Shown here: positions 46,189-54,716 of the stretch, one piece after another
Position numbering within the stretch: the first letter of the stretch is position 1
Layout: the number at the start of each line of letters is the position of its first letter
Source of the DNA: a bacterium
Lineage (GTDB): Bacteria > Verrucomicrobiota > Verrucomicrobiia > Limisphaerales > RI-55
NCBI GenBank assembly: GCA_016124235.1
Contig: WGOC01000013.1
Location: forward strand, 1-64,000
DNA: 64,000 bases
Direction of reading: 5' to 3'
Notes under the pieces: generated by a model
Database searches by the model: none
Told to the model about the DNA's origin: nothing
What the model saw: only the letters and a program-made list of their open reading frames with translations
Program-made: the position numbers and the translations under genes

Positions 46189-46608
46189 TCAAATCTTCAC
46201 ACCGCCGAGTTCCATGATCCTCTTTGCCTGCGCCTCCGTCACCGGCTGGGTGGACAATCGGGAATTTTTCACCAGCACCATTTCGGCGAGTGCTTTGTCA
46301 TTCTTAACCTGATCGAGAGCGACCGGGTGCTTCAACGGTTTGACCGGCTTCAGCTCAACGGCAGACCAATCGCCATCCTTCGCTGTCGGGTCAGGAAAAT
46401 GCTCCTTGGAAACCTTGGCCACACCGACAATCTGTTTGTCGCTAACACTGTGATAAAAGAAAGCCAGATCGCCCTTTTTCATGGCCCGCAGATTGTTGCG
46501 CGCCTGAAAATTGCGGATCCCCGTCCACTGTGTTCCGCCTTCATTCACAAAATCGTCCCACGAATAGGATTCCGGTTCCTGTTTCACCAACCAGTAGTTT
46601 TTTGCCAT
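46189..46608 (-). CDS. EVE domain protein
   Basis: 139 residues from ATG 46608 (a longer start to 46713 has a weak leader). Opens MAKNYWLVKQEPESYSWDDF and continues WTGIRNFQARNNLRAMKKGDLAFFYHS, the conserved EVE core, then VGVAKVSKEHFPDPTAKD and the C-terminal strand. EVE domains bind modified nucleobases and occur in ribosome- or RNA-linked and defence contexts. No restriction gene is adjacent. Divergent from hemE. Confidence 0.92.
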   Translation of the reverse strand: MAKNYWLVKQEPESYSWDDFVNEGGTQWTGIRNFQARNNLRAMKKGDLAFFYHSVSDKQIVGVAKVSKEHFPDPTAKDGDWSAVELKPVKPLKHPVALDQVKNDKALAEMVLVKNSRLSTQPVTEAQAKRIMELGGVKI

Positions 46609-46736
46609 GCGCAAAAATCTGGCGACGCCTGACGAGGCTGCCAATGAGAAAATCAGCGGGGCAAACTCCATCCGAATTTCTGAGTTTCGCGGCTGGTCAA
46701 GTAAGTCGGCCACTGGTTCACTTCGTGCCGCGCTTC

Positions 46737-47810
46737 ATGACCGATCAACGTCAAAACCCAACCTCCCGGGAACGCCTCACCGCCGCCTTGCGTTGCCAGC
46801 CGCTGGATCGCCCGCCGATCTGGATGATGCGGCAGGCCGGCCGCGCGCTTCCCGAATACCGCGCCCTCAAGGAAACGCACACATTTTTGGAACTGGTCCA
46901 GAATCCGGAACTGGCGTGCGAAGTCACCCTGCAACCAATCCGCCGCTTTGGATTCGACGCCGCGATCTTGTTTTCCGACATCCTCGTGATCAACGAAGCC
47001 TTGGGACAGCCTTATCGGTTTCGCGACGAGGGCGGGATCGGCATGGAGGTCAAAATTGAATCGGCGGCGGATGTCGACCGGCTGACCGTCGAGGGCGTTC
47101 CCGACCGGCTTAGTTATGTGGCCGAGGCACTCAAACGTATTCGCAAGGAACTCGGCGATCAAACCGGCCTGCTCGGGTTTGCCGGTTCGCCCTGGACGCT
47201 CGCTTGTTTCATGCTTGAAGGTGGCAGCTCACGCGAATTCACCAAGGCCAAGGAGCTGTTCTACACGGACCGCGCGCTGTTCGATCGCGTTTGCGAAAAG
47301 CTCACGATTGCGGTTGCCGCTTATCTCAAAATGCAAATCGAGTGCGGTGTGGATGGCTTGCAGATTTTCGACACCCTCGGCGGCACGCTCGCCGACAACG
47401 CCTTTGCCGAAGCATCGGCGAAATGGATGAAGCAGATCATCGCCGAGTTGGGCGACGCGGTGCCGGTGATCGTTTTCTCGCGCGGATCCAACGATTGGAA
47501 AAACCTTGTCGGCACCGGTGCCAATGTTCTCGGCGTGGACTGGACCGTGAACCTGGCTCAAGTCCGCAAAAATCTGAAATACCTCCGGGACGCCTACGGA
47601 CCGGAGAAAGCGGACATCGGCGTGCAGGGTAATCTCGACCCGACCGTCCTCGAAACGAATCCCGAGGTTGCCGCCGCCGAGACACGGCGTATTCTGAACG
47701 AGATGCGCGGCTCGACCGGTCACATTTTCAACCTTGGCCACGGCGTGCGGCCGAGTTCGCGAATCGTCTGCATGCAAGCAGTGGTTGACGCGGTAAAGAA
47801 TTTCAAATGA
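46737..47810 (+). CDS. hemE: Uroporphyrinogen III decarboxylase
   Basis: 357 residues from ATG 46737; the start at 46530 reads through the EVE promoter region and is rejected. It decarboxylates four acetate groups to make coproporphyrinogen III. Signatures: PPIWMMRQAGRALPEYR near 30, FSDILV near 80, FAGSPWTLACFMLEGGSS near 150 and GHGVRPS at the end. It is followed 41 bp later by hemN, which carries out the next step, so the two form a haem pair. Confidence 0.97.
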   Translation: MTDQRQNPTSRERLTAALRCQPLDRPPIWMMRQAGRALPEYRALKETHTFLELVQNPELACEVTLQPIRRFGFDAAILFSDILVINEALGQPYRFRDEGGIGMEVKIESAADVDRLTVEGVPDRLSYVAEALKRIRKELGDQTGLLGFAGSPWTLACFMLEGGSSREFTKAKELFYTDRALFDRVCEKLTIAVAAYLKMQIECGVDGLQIFDTLGGTLADNAFAEASAKWMKQIIAELGDAVPVIVFSRGSNDWKNLVGTGANVLGVDWTVNLAQVRKNLKYLRDAYGPEKADIGVQGNLDPTVLETNPEVAAAETRRILNEMRGSTGHIFNLGHGVRPSSRIVCMQAVVDAVKNFK

Positions 47811-47851
47811 ATGAGGTTCCGCAAGTTCGTCGCCCTACGATATTTTGAACC

Positions 47852-49228
47852 ATGAGTGAAACGCTGAAAGTCGATCTGGAACTGATTCAGAAATACAACG
47901 TCCCCGGACCACGATACACTTCGTATCCGCCGGCCACCCATTTTACCGAGGAAACCCAACGCGATGACGTCGCCGCGGCCATTCAGGCCAACAACGTTCA
48001 GCCGCGCGACTTGTCGTTGTACTTTCATCTACCGTTCTGCGAGACGCTTTGTTGGTTTTGCGGATGCACCACTGTCATCACCACCGACCACAAACAAAGC
48101 CTGCCTTATCTCGACTTGATCGAGATGGAACTCGACGGCATGAGCAAGCGCCTGCACCCGGATCGGCCGGTTGTGCAAATGCATCTCGGCGGCGGCACGC
48201 CAACATTCCAGCAACCCGAGGAACTCCTGCGCCTCGGCAAGATGATCAAGCAACGGTTCCGCATCGCGGACGACGTCGAAGCGGGCACCGAAATGGACCC
48301 CCGCCGATTAACTCGTTTTCACATCGAAGCTCTGCGCGAAGCCGGCTTCAACCGCGCCTCGATGGGCGTGCAGGACAACAACCCAAAGGTCCAGGAAGCC
48401 ATTCATCGAATCCAGCCGTTCGAGATGACGCAGCAAGCCGTCGAATGGCTGCGCGAAATGGATTTTCAATCGCTCAATATCGATCTGATCTACGGTCTGC
48501 CGTTTCAAACGGTTGAGTCGTTCGAAAAGACGATTGATGAAGTGCTGACCTTGTCGCCCGATCGGTTTGCGATCTTCAGCTACGCGCACGTACCCTGGAT
48601 CAAACCCGCGCAAAAGATTCTGCAGCAAAAGATTTTGCCGTCGCCCGAAACCAAGTTGCAATTGCTTAAACTGACCATCGAGAAGTTGACTTCGAGCGGA
48701 TACGTTTACATCGGCATGGATCATTTTGCGAAGGAGACGGATGAACTCGCAGTCGCGCAAAAGAACAAGTCATTGCAGCGGAATTTCCAAGGCTACTCGA
48801 CTCGCGGCCAGGCGGATATTTACGCGTTTGGTATGTCGTCGATATCGCAGGCGGACGGCGTTTACTGGCAGAACGTCAAGGAACTCGAAGAATACCAAAA
48901 AGCCGTCAAAGAAGGTGACTGGCCGTATCATCGCGGCTACGTGATGACCGACGAAGACAAGTTGCGCCGCACGACGATCATGAGGTTGATGTGCGATCTC
49001 GAACTGGATTACGCGCACATGTCGAATTTGCTGGGCGTTGATTTTGCCGACCATTTCGAAACCGACATCGTGTCGCTCGACGACATGGAATCGGATGGTT
49101 TGATCGAACGCAGCGACACCGGTTTGAAGGTCACCGATCTCGGGCGCTTGTTGATCCGCAACATCGCGATGCGCTTCGACGCCTACGCCACTGAGCGAAA
49201 GGAAGCGCGGTTTTCCAAGACGATTTAG
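47852..49228 (+). CDS. hemN: Oxygen-independent coproporphyrinogen III oxidase (radical SAM)
   Basis: 458 residues, the usual HemN length. Radical-SAM cluster motif CETLCWFCGC near 63 (CxxxCxxC), preceded by RYTSYPPATHF, and followed by LGGGTPTFQ. Converts coproporphyrinogen III to protoporphyrinogen IX without oxygen; acts after hemE. The C-terminal HemN domain is visible (DLELDYAHMSNLLGVDF...). The haem made is used by the cytochrome c domains in this window. It ends in TAG. Confidence 0.96.
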   Translation: MSETLKVDLELIQKYNVPGPRYTSYPPATHFTEETQRDDVAAAIQANNVQPRDLSLYFHLPFCETLCWFCGCTTVITTDHKQSLPYLDLIEMELDGMSKRLHPDRPVVQMHLGGGTPTFQQPEELLRLGKMIKQRFRIADDVEAGTEMDPRRLTRFHIEALREAGFNRASMGVQDNNPKVQEAIHRIQPFEMTQQAVEWLREMDFQSLNIDLIYGLPFQTVESFEKTIDEVLTLSPDRFAIFSYAHVPWIKPAQKILQQKILPSPETKLQLLKLTIEKLTSSGYVYIGMDHFAKETDELAVAQKNKSLQRNFQGYSTRGQADIYAFGMSSISQADGVYWQNVKELEEYQKAVKEGDWPYHRGYVMTDEDKLRRTTIMRLMCDLELDYAHMSNLLGVDFADHFETDIVSLDDMESDGLIERSDTGLKVTDLGRLLIRNIAMRFDAYATERKEARFSKTI

Positions 49229-49303
49229 CGTCGGCTTTCGCCGATACTCGCTGAGTCTGAAACTCTCGTTGAGCCGCCACCGCGGCCATGCTAGTTTGCC
49301 GCA

Positions 49304-49549
49304 ATGACCATTGAAATTGGTGACGAAATTCTGAACGGAATGACACTCTCTTCCGGGAAGTTGCGATTGGCCACGGCCATCGGACTGTTTGTCACCGAGG
49401 AGGCAACTTTGGGACAGGGAGCGGCCATTGCCGGGCTGACTCAAAGCCAGTTCCTGCAAGAATTGGGCAAGCGCGGCATATCCATTCACTACGGAGTTGC
49501 TGACTTCGAAGAAGACCTGGCGACACTCAGGGAACTTCCTCCACGGTGA
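49304..49549 (+). CDS. UPF0175 family protein, probable antitoxin
   Basis: 81 residues. Contains the family's central pattern: LRLATAIGLFVTEEATLGQGAAIAGLTQSQFLQELGKRGIS, a helix-turn-helix-like unit. UPF0175 genes commonly precede DUF3368 PIN genes as antitoxin. Overlaps the next start by 4 bp (GTGA), so the pair is translationally coupled. No operator is clear upstream. Confidence 0.88.
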   Translation: MTIEIGDEILNGMTLSSGKLRLATAIGLFVTEEATLGQGAAIAGLTQSQFLQELGKRGISIHYGVADFEEDLATLRELPPR

Positions 49550-50013
49550 TCGTAGTCAGCGATACTTCAGCCATAACGGCGCTGATCCAAATCGAGCGTA
49601 CCGAATTGCTGCTACGTCTGTTCGATGGCATCATCATTCCCGCAGCGGTGGAGAAAGAGCTTCGCCGAACTCACACCACCCTTCCTGACTTCATTCGCGT
49701 CGTTCCTGTTATCGATCCATCCCTTCCTCTCAGATTTGCCGACGAACTGGATGTGGGCGAATCAGAGGCCATCGCGCTCATGTTGGAAGGTCGCGGTGAC
49801 CTGTTACTAATGGACGAACGCAAAGGCCGACGCGTCGCCAAGCGGGAATGTCTCAAGGTAGTCGGGCTGTTGGGCGTGCTGGTGGCGGCGAAAAGCGCTG
49901 GTCTGTTGAACTCCTTACGGCCGGTCATTGAGGAATTGGAACGGACAGTTGGCTTCCGCATCGGCAAGGAGCTTAGGGATCGGCTGCTTCGAGAGGACAA
50001 TAAGGAGGAATAA
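49546..50013 (+). CDS. DUF3368 PIN-domain toxin
   Basis: 155 residues from GTG 49546, overlapping the antitoxin stop. A PIN fold opens VSDTSAITALIQI with the first acidic residue; DELDVGESEAIALML carries the second acidic cluster; LLLMDERKGRR the third. PIN toxins cut RNA. Paired with the UPF0175 gene before it. It may stabilise a local segment, although no mobile-element genes adjoin here. Confidence 0.87.
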   Translation: MIVVSDTSAITALIQIERTELLLRLFDGIIIPAAVEKELRRTHTTLPDFIRVVPVIDPSLPLRFADELDVGESEAIALMLEGRGDLLLMDERKGRRVAKRECLKVVGLLGVLVAAKSAGLLNSLRPVIEELERTVGFRIGKELRDRLLREDNKEE

Positions 50014-50061
50014 AAAACGACTGGAGTTTGTTTATTGACTGGGTCCAGATTTACGGGGCGC

Positions 50062-50760
50062 ATGAAATACGCCATCATCGCGGACATCCACGCCAATCTG
50101 GAGGCGTTTGATGTCGTGTTGCGCGACCAGAAGGAACAGCGCTGCACGCACATTGCTTGTCTCGGCGACATCGTCGGCTACGGACCCGATCCCAAGGAAT
50201 GCGTGGACATTGTCCGGGCGTTGAATATCCCAACTGTGAAAGGTAATCATGATGAGTATGCCTCCATGGAGGGGCCCCTCGAAGGATTCAATCCGACGGC
50301 CGCCAAAGCGATCGAATGGACCCGCAACCAGTTGACCGAGGATGACCGCAGATGGCTGCGCGAGCTGCCGCTCTCGCTTCAAATTGAGGATTTCACTTTG
50401 GTCCACGCCACCCTCGATGGTCCTCAGCGCTGGGGCTACGTATTTGACAAACTGTCTGCCGCGGCCAATTTCGTGCATCAGGCGACCCACGTCTGCTTCT
50501 TCGGCCATACGCATGTGCCAGTCGCCTTTATTCAGGACACCGTCGTTCGTGGCGGTACCTATTCAAAGTTCAAGATCGCTCCTGGAAAGAAATACTTCAT
50601 CAATCCCGGCAGTGTGGGCCAGTCGCGCGACGGTGTTCCAAAAGCGACGTATGCAATTTTGGATCTCGATGCACGAACGATCGAACTCCGCCGACTGGAC
50701 TACGACATTGCGACAACCCGGGCAAAAATCAGGAAAACCGGCCTGCCGCCGCGGCTGTAA
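50062..50760 (+). CDS. Metallophosphoesterase, YfcE/MJ0936-like
   Basis: 232 residues from ATG 50062 (nine codons upstream rejected). It has all calcineurin-type motifs: DIHAN near 8, GDIVGYG near 40, GNHD near 68, VHATLDG near 116, GHTHVP near 153. These bind two metal ions and hydrolyse phosphodiesters. The physiological substrate is unknown. It lies 48 bp upstream of the next gene and 48 bp after the PIN toxin. Confidence 0.92.
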   Translation: MKYAIIADIHANLEAFDVVLRDQKEQRCTHIACLGDIVGYGPDPKECVDIVRALNIPTVKGNHDEYASMEGPLEGFNPTAAKAIEWTRNQLTEDDRRWLRELPLSLQIEDFTLVHATLDGPQRWGYVFDKLSAAANFVHQATHVCFFGHTHVPVAFIQDTVVRGGTYSKFKIAPGKKYFINPGSVGQSRDGVPKATYAILDLDARTIELRRLDYDIATTRAKIRKTGLPPRL

Positions 50761-50807
50761 ATTGTGCTTTGAACATCTGCAACTGAGAAACATCCAATCG
50801 GCCAGAT

Positions 50808-52229
50808 ATGGCGACGCCAACGCCACAAGTTGAAAACGCAGCCGGAGTTGTTCCTGGAAAAGTCCGCCGGCAAGGGATTGCGCATGTGATCTGCGGTGCC
50901 GGTATTCTGGTCATGGCGTTTGTCGGCTTATGGCGCGACGTGTCCTGGCTCGCTCAACCATTCTACGCCTGGGCCTGGTGGGGCTACATCCTCATCCTTG
51001 ACGGCTATGCCGCCATCGCACGCGGTGATTCATTGCTCACGACCCGTTGGAAATACTTCGTCCCGATCTGCACCTGGTCGATCACGTTCTGGTTCTTCTT
51101 CGAACTGATCAACGCCCGCATTCGCAATTGGTATTACGTCGGCGTTTTCCCGTACGACGAATGGTTGGCCGGTGGCGTCTTCACGGTCGCGGCATTTGCC
51201 ACGGTATTCATGGGCATCTTCACCACCGTGGATGCGCTCGGCGCCAGCGGACTTTGGTCAACCTGGCGTGGGCCGCGGCGACAATTTCCCCGCCGGCTTA
51301 CGTACACTTTGCAATTCATCGGTGGCACCACGGCCGCCCTCGCCCTGCTCTTCCCGTATTATCTCGCGCCTCTGGTCTGGGGCAGTTTCACGTTGATTGT
51401 TGATCCGTGGAATTATCGTCGTGGCGCCCGATCGTTATTGCGCGATCTGGAAGACGGCAACTACGGCCTGCTCGCTCGGTTGCTGCTGGCGGGCCTGATC
51501 TGTGGCGTCGTTTGGGAAAGCCTAAACTTTTTCGCGCCGCAAAAATGGATTTACACCGTGCGCGGTCTCGAAGGTTTCAAACTGTTTGAAATGCCGATGA
51601 TCGGTTTCCTTGGGTTTCCCGCGCTGGCGCTCGACAGCATGGCTGGCTACGCGATGTTCGCCTCGTGGTTGCTCGGCAATCGCACCTGGGAACATCCGCA
51701 AGATTTGACTTATCAACCCACCTTTCACCCCGCGCGTTCGACCAGTGTCTTTGTTGCGACGGTCGTAGTGCAAATGCTATTTTGGGCGGCCGTATCCGGT
51801 CTCGCCACGCCGATCAACGTAGCGTCAATCCAGGTTCAAATGAGCGATCTCGGCCTGAGCCGGCCCGAAGTGCAAAAGCTCGAAACGTTGGGAATCACTC
51901 GGCCTCGTCAACTGTTGCACGCAGCCACCGACACCGAAGAACGCCCCGAGCTGCAATCCACTCTTCACTGGGATAACCAACGTTTGACTCATATCCTTGA
52001 ACGAACCGAGCTTTACACCTTCAAGGGCATCGGTCGGGATCACGGGCAAATGCTGGAATCGATCGGAATCCATTCGCCGACCGACTTCCGCCACTGGGAT
52101 CCGGAAAAGCTGGAAGATCGCCTGGCAAAACTTCCCGCCCCGTTGCTGGTCACCCGGCCACGACTGGACTTCGTGAAGGTCTGGATACTTGCGGCAAAAA
52201 GTCCGACGGCGGTTGTCAGTGTGCCGTGA
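50808..52229 (+). CDS. Polytopic membrane protein with C-terminal helix-hairpin-helix-like (DUF4332-like) domain
   Basis: 473 residues. About eight hydrophobic segments occupy 25-325 (for example ILVMAFVGLWRDVSWLAQPFYAWAWW). From about 345 a soluble region follows, SDLGLSRPEVQKLETLGITRPRQLLHAAT, and FKGIGRDHGQMLESIGIHSPTDFRHW, resembling DUF4332/helix-hairpin-helix repeats that bind DNA or proteins. The membrane part is not a family I recognise. A fusion of a membrane channel-like body with HhH repeats is unusual. Confidence 0.7.
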   Translation: MATPTPQVENAAGVVPGKVRRQGIAHVICGAGILVMAFVGLWRDVSWLAQPFYAWAWWGYILILDGYAAIARGDSLLTTRWKYFVPICTWSITFWFFFELINARIRNWYYVGVFPYDEWLAGGVFTVAAFATVFMGIFTTVDALGASGLWSTWRGPRRQFPRRLTYTLQFIGGTTAALALLFPYYLAPLVWGSFTLIVDPWNYRRGARSLLRDLEDGNYGLLARLLLAGLICGVVWESLNFFAPQKWIYTVRGLEGFKLFEMPMIGFLGFPALALDSMAGYAMFASWLLGNRTWEHPQDLTYQPTFHPARSTSVFVATVVVQMLFWAAVSGLATPINVASIQVQMSDLGLSRPEVQKLETLGITRPRQLLHAATDTEERPELQSTLHWDNQRLTHILERTELYTFKGIGRDHGQMLESIGIHSPTDFRHWDPEKLEDRLAKLPAPLLVTRPRLDFVKVWILAAKSPTAVVSVP

Positions 52230-52337
52230 GACATCAGCCGATCAGCCCACCACGACCTCAATCTGGGCCACGATTCCGTAACGGACGACACGGCAAAACA
52301 GAGTCGACTGACCGACGATTTGCGGCATGCTCGCGGT

Positions 52338-54698
52338 ATGAATCCCCGTTCATGGATCTATCTTTCGCTTTTGATCGCGGGCACGTCGATTCGCGCCGCG
52401 GATTCATTTCCAGGAACTGCGCCACTGACGATGACCGGCGATCTCGCCGCGCAAATGGTCTCCGGCATCGATCGATATCTCGATCGTGTTACCGCCGAAA
52501 GTCCGGCTGTGCGTCGTGGCCACTGGCATTTCGACAAGTCGTCAAAAGAGGCTTTCATGAAATCCTGGCTCGCGAACGCCGAGACCAATCGCGCCGTTTT
52601 GCATGAATTGCTCGGAGTTGTGGATCAACGCGAACCGGTGACCATGCGATTCATCGCACCTGTCGGCACAAACTTCACAGCCAATCCCGGCGAGATTGCG
52701 CGCGGACCCGGGTACAAGGTTTACGCCGTCACGTGGAATGTGTTTCGTGGTGTGGAGGGTGAAGGACTATTACTCGTTCCCGATGGCGAACCCAGGGCTG
52801 ACATCGTCGCAGTGCCGGATTGCGATTGGACGCCGGAACAGTCGATCGGTCTCGCACCGGGCGTTCCGGCAGAACAGCAGTTTCCGCGTCGGTTTGCCGA
52901 AGCCGGTTGTCGCGTCCTGATCCCAGCGCTCATTGATCGCGGCAGCAAGTTCGCTGGCAATCCGGGTGTTCATCGGGTCGATCAAAGTCAGCGTGAAACA
53001 CTCTGGCGCGCCAGCTACGAAATGGGCCGGCAGCCGTTGGGTTATGAAATCCAAAAAGTGCTCGCGGCGGCGGATTGGCTCGAAGCAACGCGGAATTCAG
53101 ATGGCGGAGCGCGGAACGGGGACATGGCGGAGGTGCTCAAGCGCATCCAAAATCCCGGCGCCAACCGCCAGGAGCTCGGCATCGTCGGTTACGGCGAAGG
53201 CGGGATGATCGCGATGTACGCGGGCGCGCTCGACACGCGTTTTCTGTCGGTCACCGTTTGCGGCGCAGTCGGTCTCACGCAGCGAAATGCCGAGCTGCCG
53301 ATCTATCGCAATGTCTGGTCGCTGCTGGAAAACTTTGGGGACGAGGAGATCGCGGCAATGATTCTGCCGCGTGCTTTCATCGCCGAACACGGGTGCTATC
53401 CGGAAATCACGCACGCAGACAAAGGCGGCGGCGCGCCGGGACGCCTGTGGCGACCGACCGATGCGGAATTCGAAGCTGTACAACAGCGTTTGACCGGCTG
53501 GTTGCCTTCTTTGCCGGCTTACTTTCTGAACGCCTCCGACGACACGGTTTGTGATTGGGGAACGGCACAACGCTTCTACCGCAAACTCTCGTCCGCCGAC
53601 GGAATCGCCCACTCGATGGGAACACCGCCAACGCTCACCGGAACGTTGCCAGACGCGGACGCGCGGACGAAACGGCCGTATTTGCAGATCCTCGAAGACA
53701 CGCAGCACCTGATGCGCGAGAGCGAATACACGCGTCGTGAATTCTGGAAGCGCGCCGATTTCAGCAGTACGGCGGCGTTCACAAATTCCGCTTCCTGGTA
53801 TCGCGACTATTTTCGATCGAATGTTGTCGGCATGATCCCTCCCGCGTCGTTGCCGCCCAATCCACGCAGCCGGTTGCTCTTTGAGACAGACGGCGTTCGC
53901 GGTTACGAAATGGTCTTCGACGTTCATCCCGATGTGTTCGCGTACGGCATTCTTTGCGTTCCGACCGACATCAAACCCGGCGAGCGCCGCCCGGTCGTCG
54001 TTTGCCAGCATGGGCTCGAAGGCCGGCCGACGGACGTTTCCGATCCCACGGTGAACAGTCACTACTACCATCAGTTCGGCTTGCGACTGGCCGAGCAAGG
54101 ATTTGTCACCTTCGCGCCGCAGAATCCGTACATCGGTCACACGACATTTCGACAAGTCTTGCGCAAGGCGCAACCGCTCGGCCTGACGCTTTGGTCGTTC
54201 ATCGTCCGGCAACATGAAGTCATCACTGATTGGCTGGCGGCACAGGATTTCGTCGATCCACAACGTATTGCGTTCTACGGATTGAGCTACGGCGGCAAGA
54301 CGGCGATGCGCGTGCCGGTGTTGGTGGATCGCTATTGCCTGAGCATTTGTTCGGCGGACTACAACGAATGGATCTGGAAGACCGTCTCCGATCGCTCGCC
54401 CTATAGTTATCTTTGGACGATGGAGTATGACATGCCCGAATGGAATCTCGGCAACACGTTCAATTACGCGGAGCTGTCATGGTTGATCTTCCCGCGGCCG
54501 TTCATGGTCGAGCGCGGGCACGACGACGGTGTGGCGCCGGATGAATGGGTGGCCTATGAGTTTGCGCTCACGAAACGCCATTACGTGAAAATGAGCCTTG
54601 GCGACCGCGCGCAGATTGAATTCTTCAACGGACCGCATTCGATCAACGGGAAAGGCACGTTTGATTTTCTGCATCACTGGTTGAAGTGGCCCGAATAA
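52338..54698 (+). CDS. Exported protein with two alpha/beta-hydrolase-like halves
   Basis: 786 residues from ATG 52338 with a signal peptide (SWIYLSLLIAGTSIRAA). The second half has GLSYGG with nucleophile Ser650 in AFYGLSYGGKT, plus VVCQHGLEGR as an oxyanion-type loop, and a late His in NGPHSINGKG, consistent with a dienelactone-hydrolase-like or acetylxylan esterase enzyme. The first half repeats the fold (VAVPDCDWTPEQS, IVGYGEGGMIAMY), but Glu287 replaces the nucleophile. The first half may be structural. Secreted esterase is the likely role. Confidence 0.85.
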   Translation: MNPRSWIYLSLLIAGTSIRAADSFPGTAPLTMTGDLAAQMVSGIDRYLDRVTAESPAVRRGHWHFDKSSKEAFMKSWLANAETNRAVLHELLGVVDQREPVTMRFIAPVGTNFTANPGEIARGPGYKVYAVTWNVFRGVEGEGLLLVPDGEPRADIVAVPDCDWTPEQSIGLAPGVPAEQQFPRRFAEAGCRVLIPALIDRGSKFAGNPGVHRVDQSQRETLWRASYEMGRQPLGYEIQKVLAAADWLEATRNSDGGARNGDMAEVLKRIQNPGANRQELGIVGYGEGGMIAMYAGALDTRFLSVTVCGAVGLTQRNAELPIYRNVWSLLENFGDEEIAAMILPRAFIAEHGCYPEITHADKGGGAPGRLWRPTDAEFEAVQQRLTGWLPSLPAYFLNASDDTVCDWGTAQRFYRKLSSADGIAHSMGTPPTLTGTLPDADARTKRPYLQILEDTQHLMRESEYTRREFWKRADFSSTAAFTNSASWYRDYFRSNVVGMIPPASLPPNPRSRLLFETDGVRGYEMVFDVHPDVFAYGILCVPTDIKPGERRPVVVCQHGLEGRPTDVSDPTVNSHYYHQFGLRLAEQGFVTFAPQNPYIGHTTFRQVLRKAQPLGLTLWSFIVRQHEVITDWLAAQDFVDPQRIAFYGLSYGGKTAMRVPVLVDRYCLSICSADYNEWIWKTVSDRSPYSYLWTMEYDMPEWNLGNTFNYAELSWLIFPRPFMVERGHDDGVAPDEWVAYEFALTKRHYVKMSLGDRAQIEFFNGPHSINGKGTFDFLHHWLKWPE

Positions 54699-54716
54699 AC
54701 TCAGGTGTTGCCGTGT

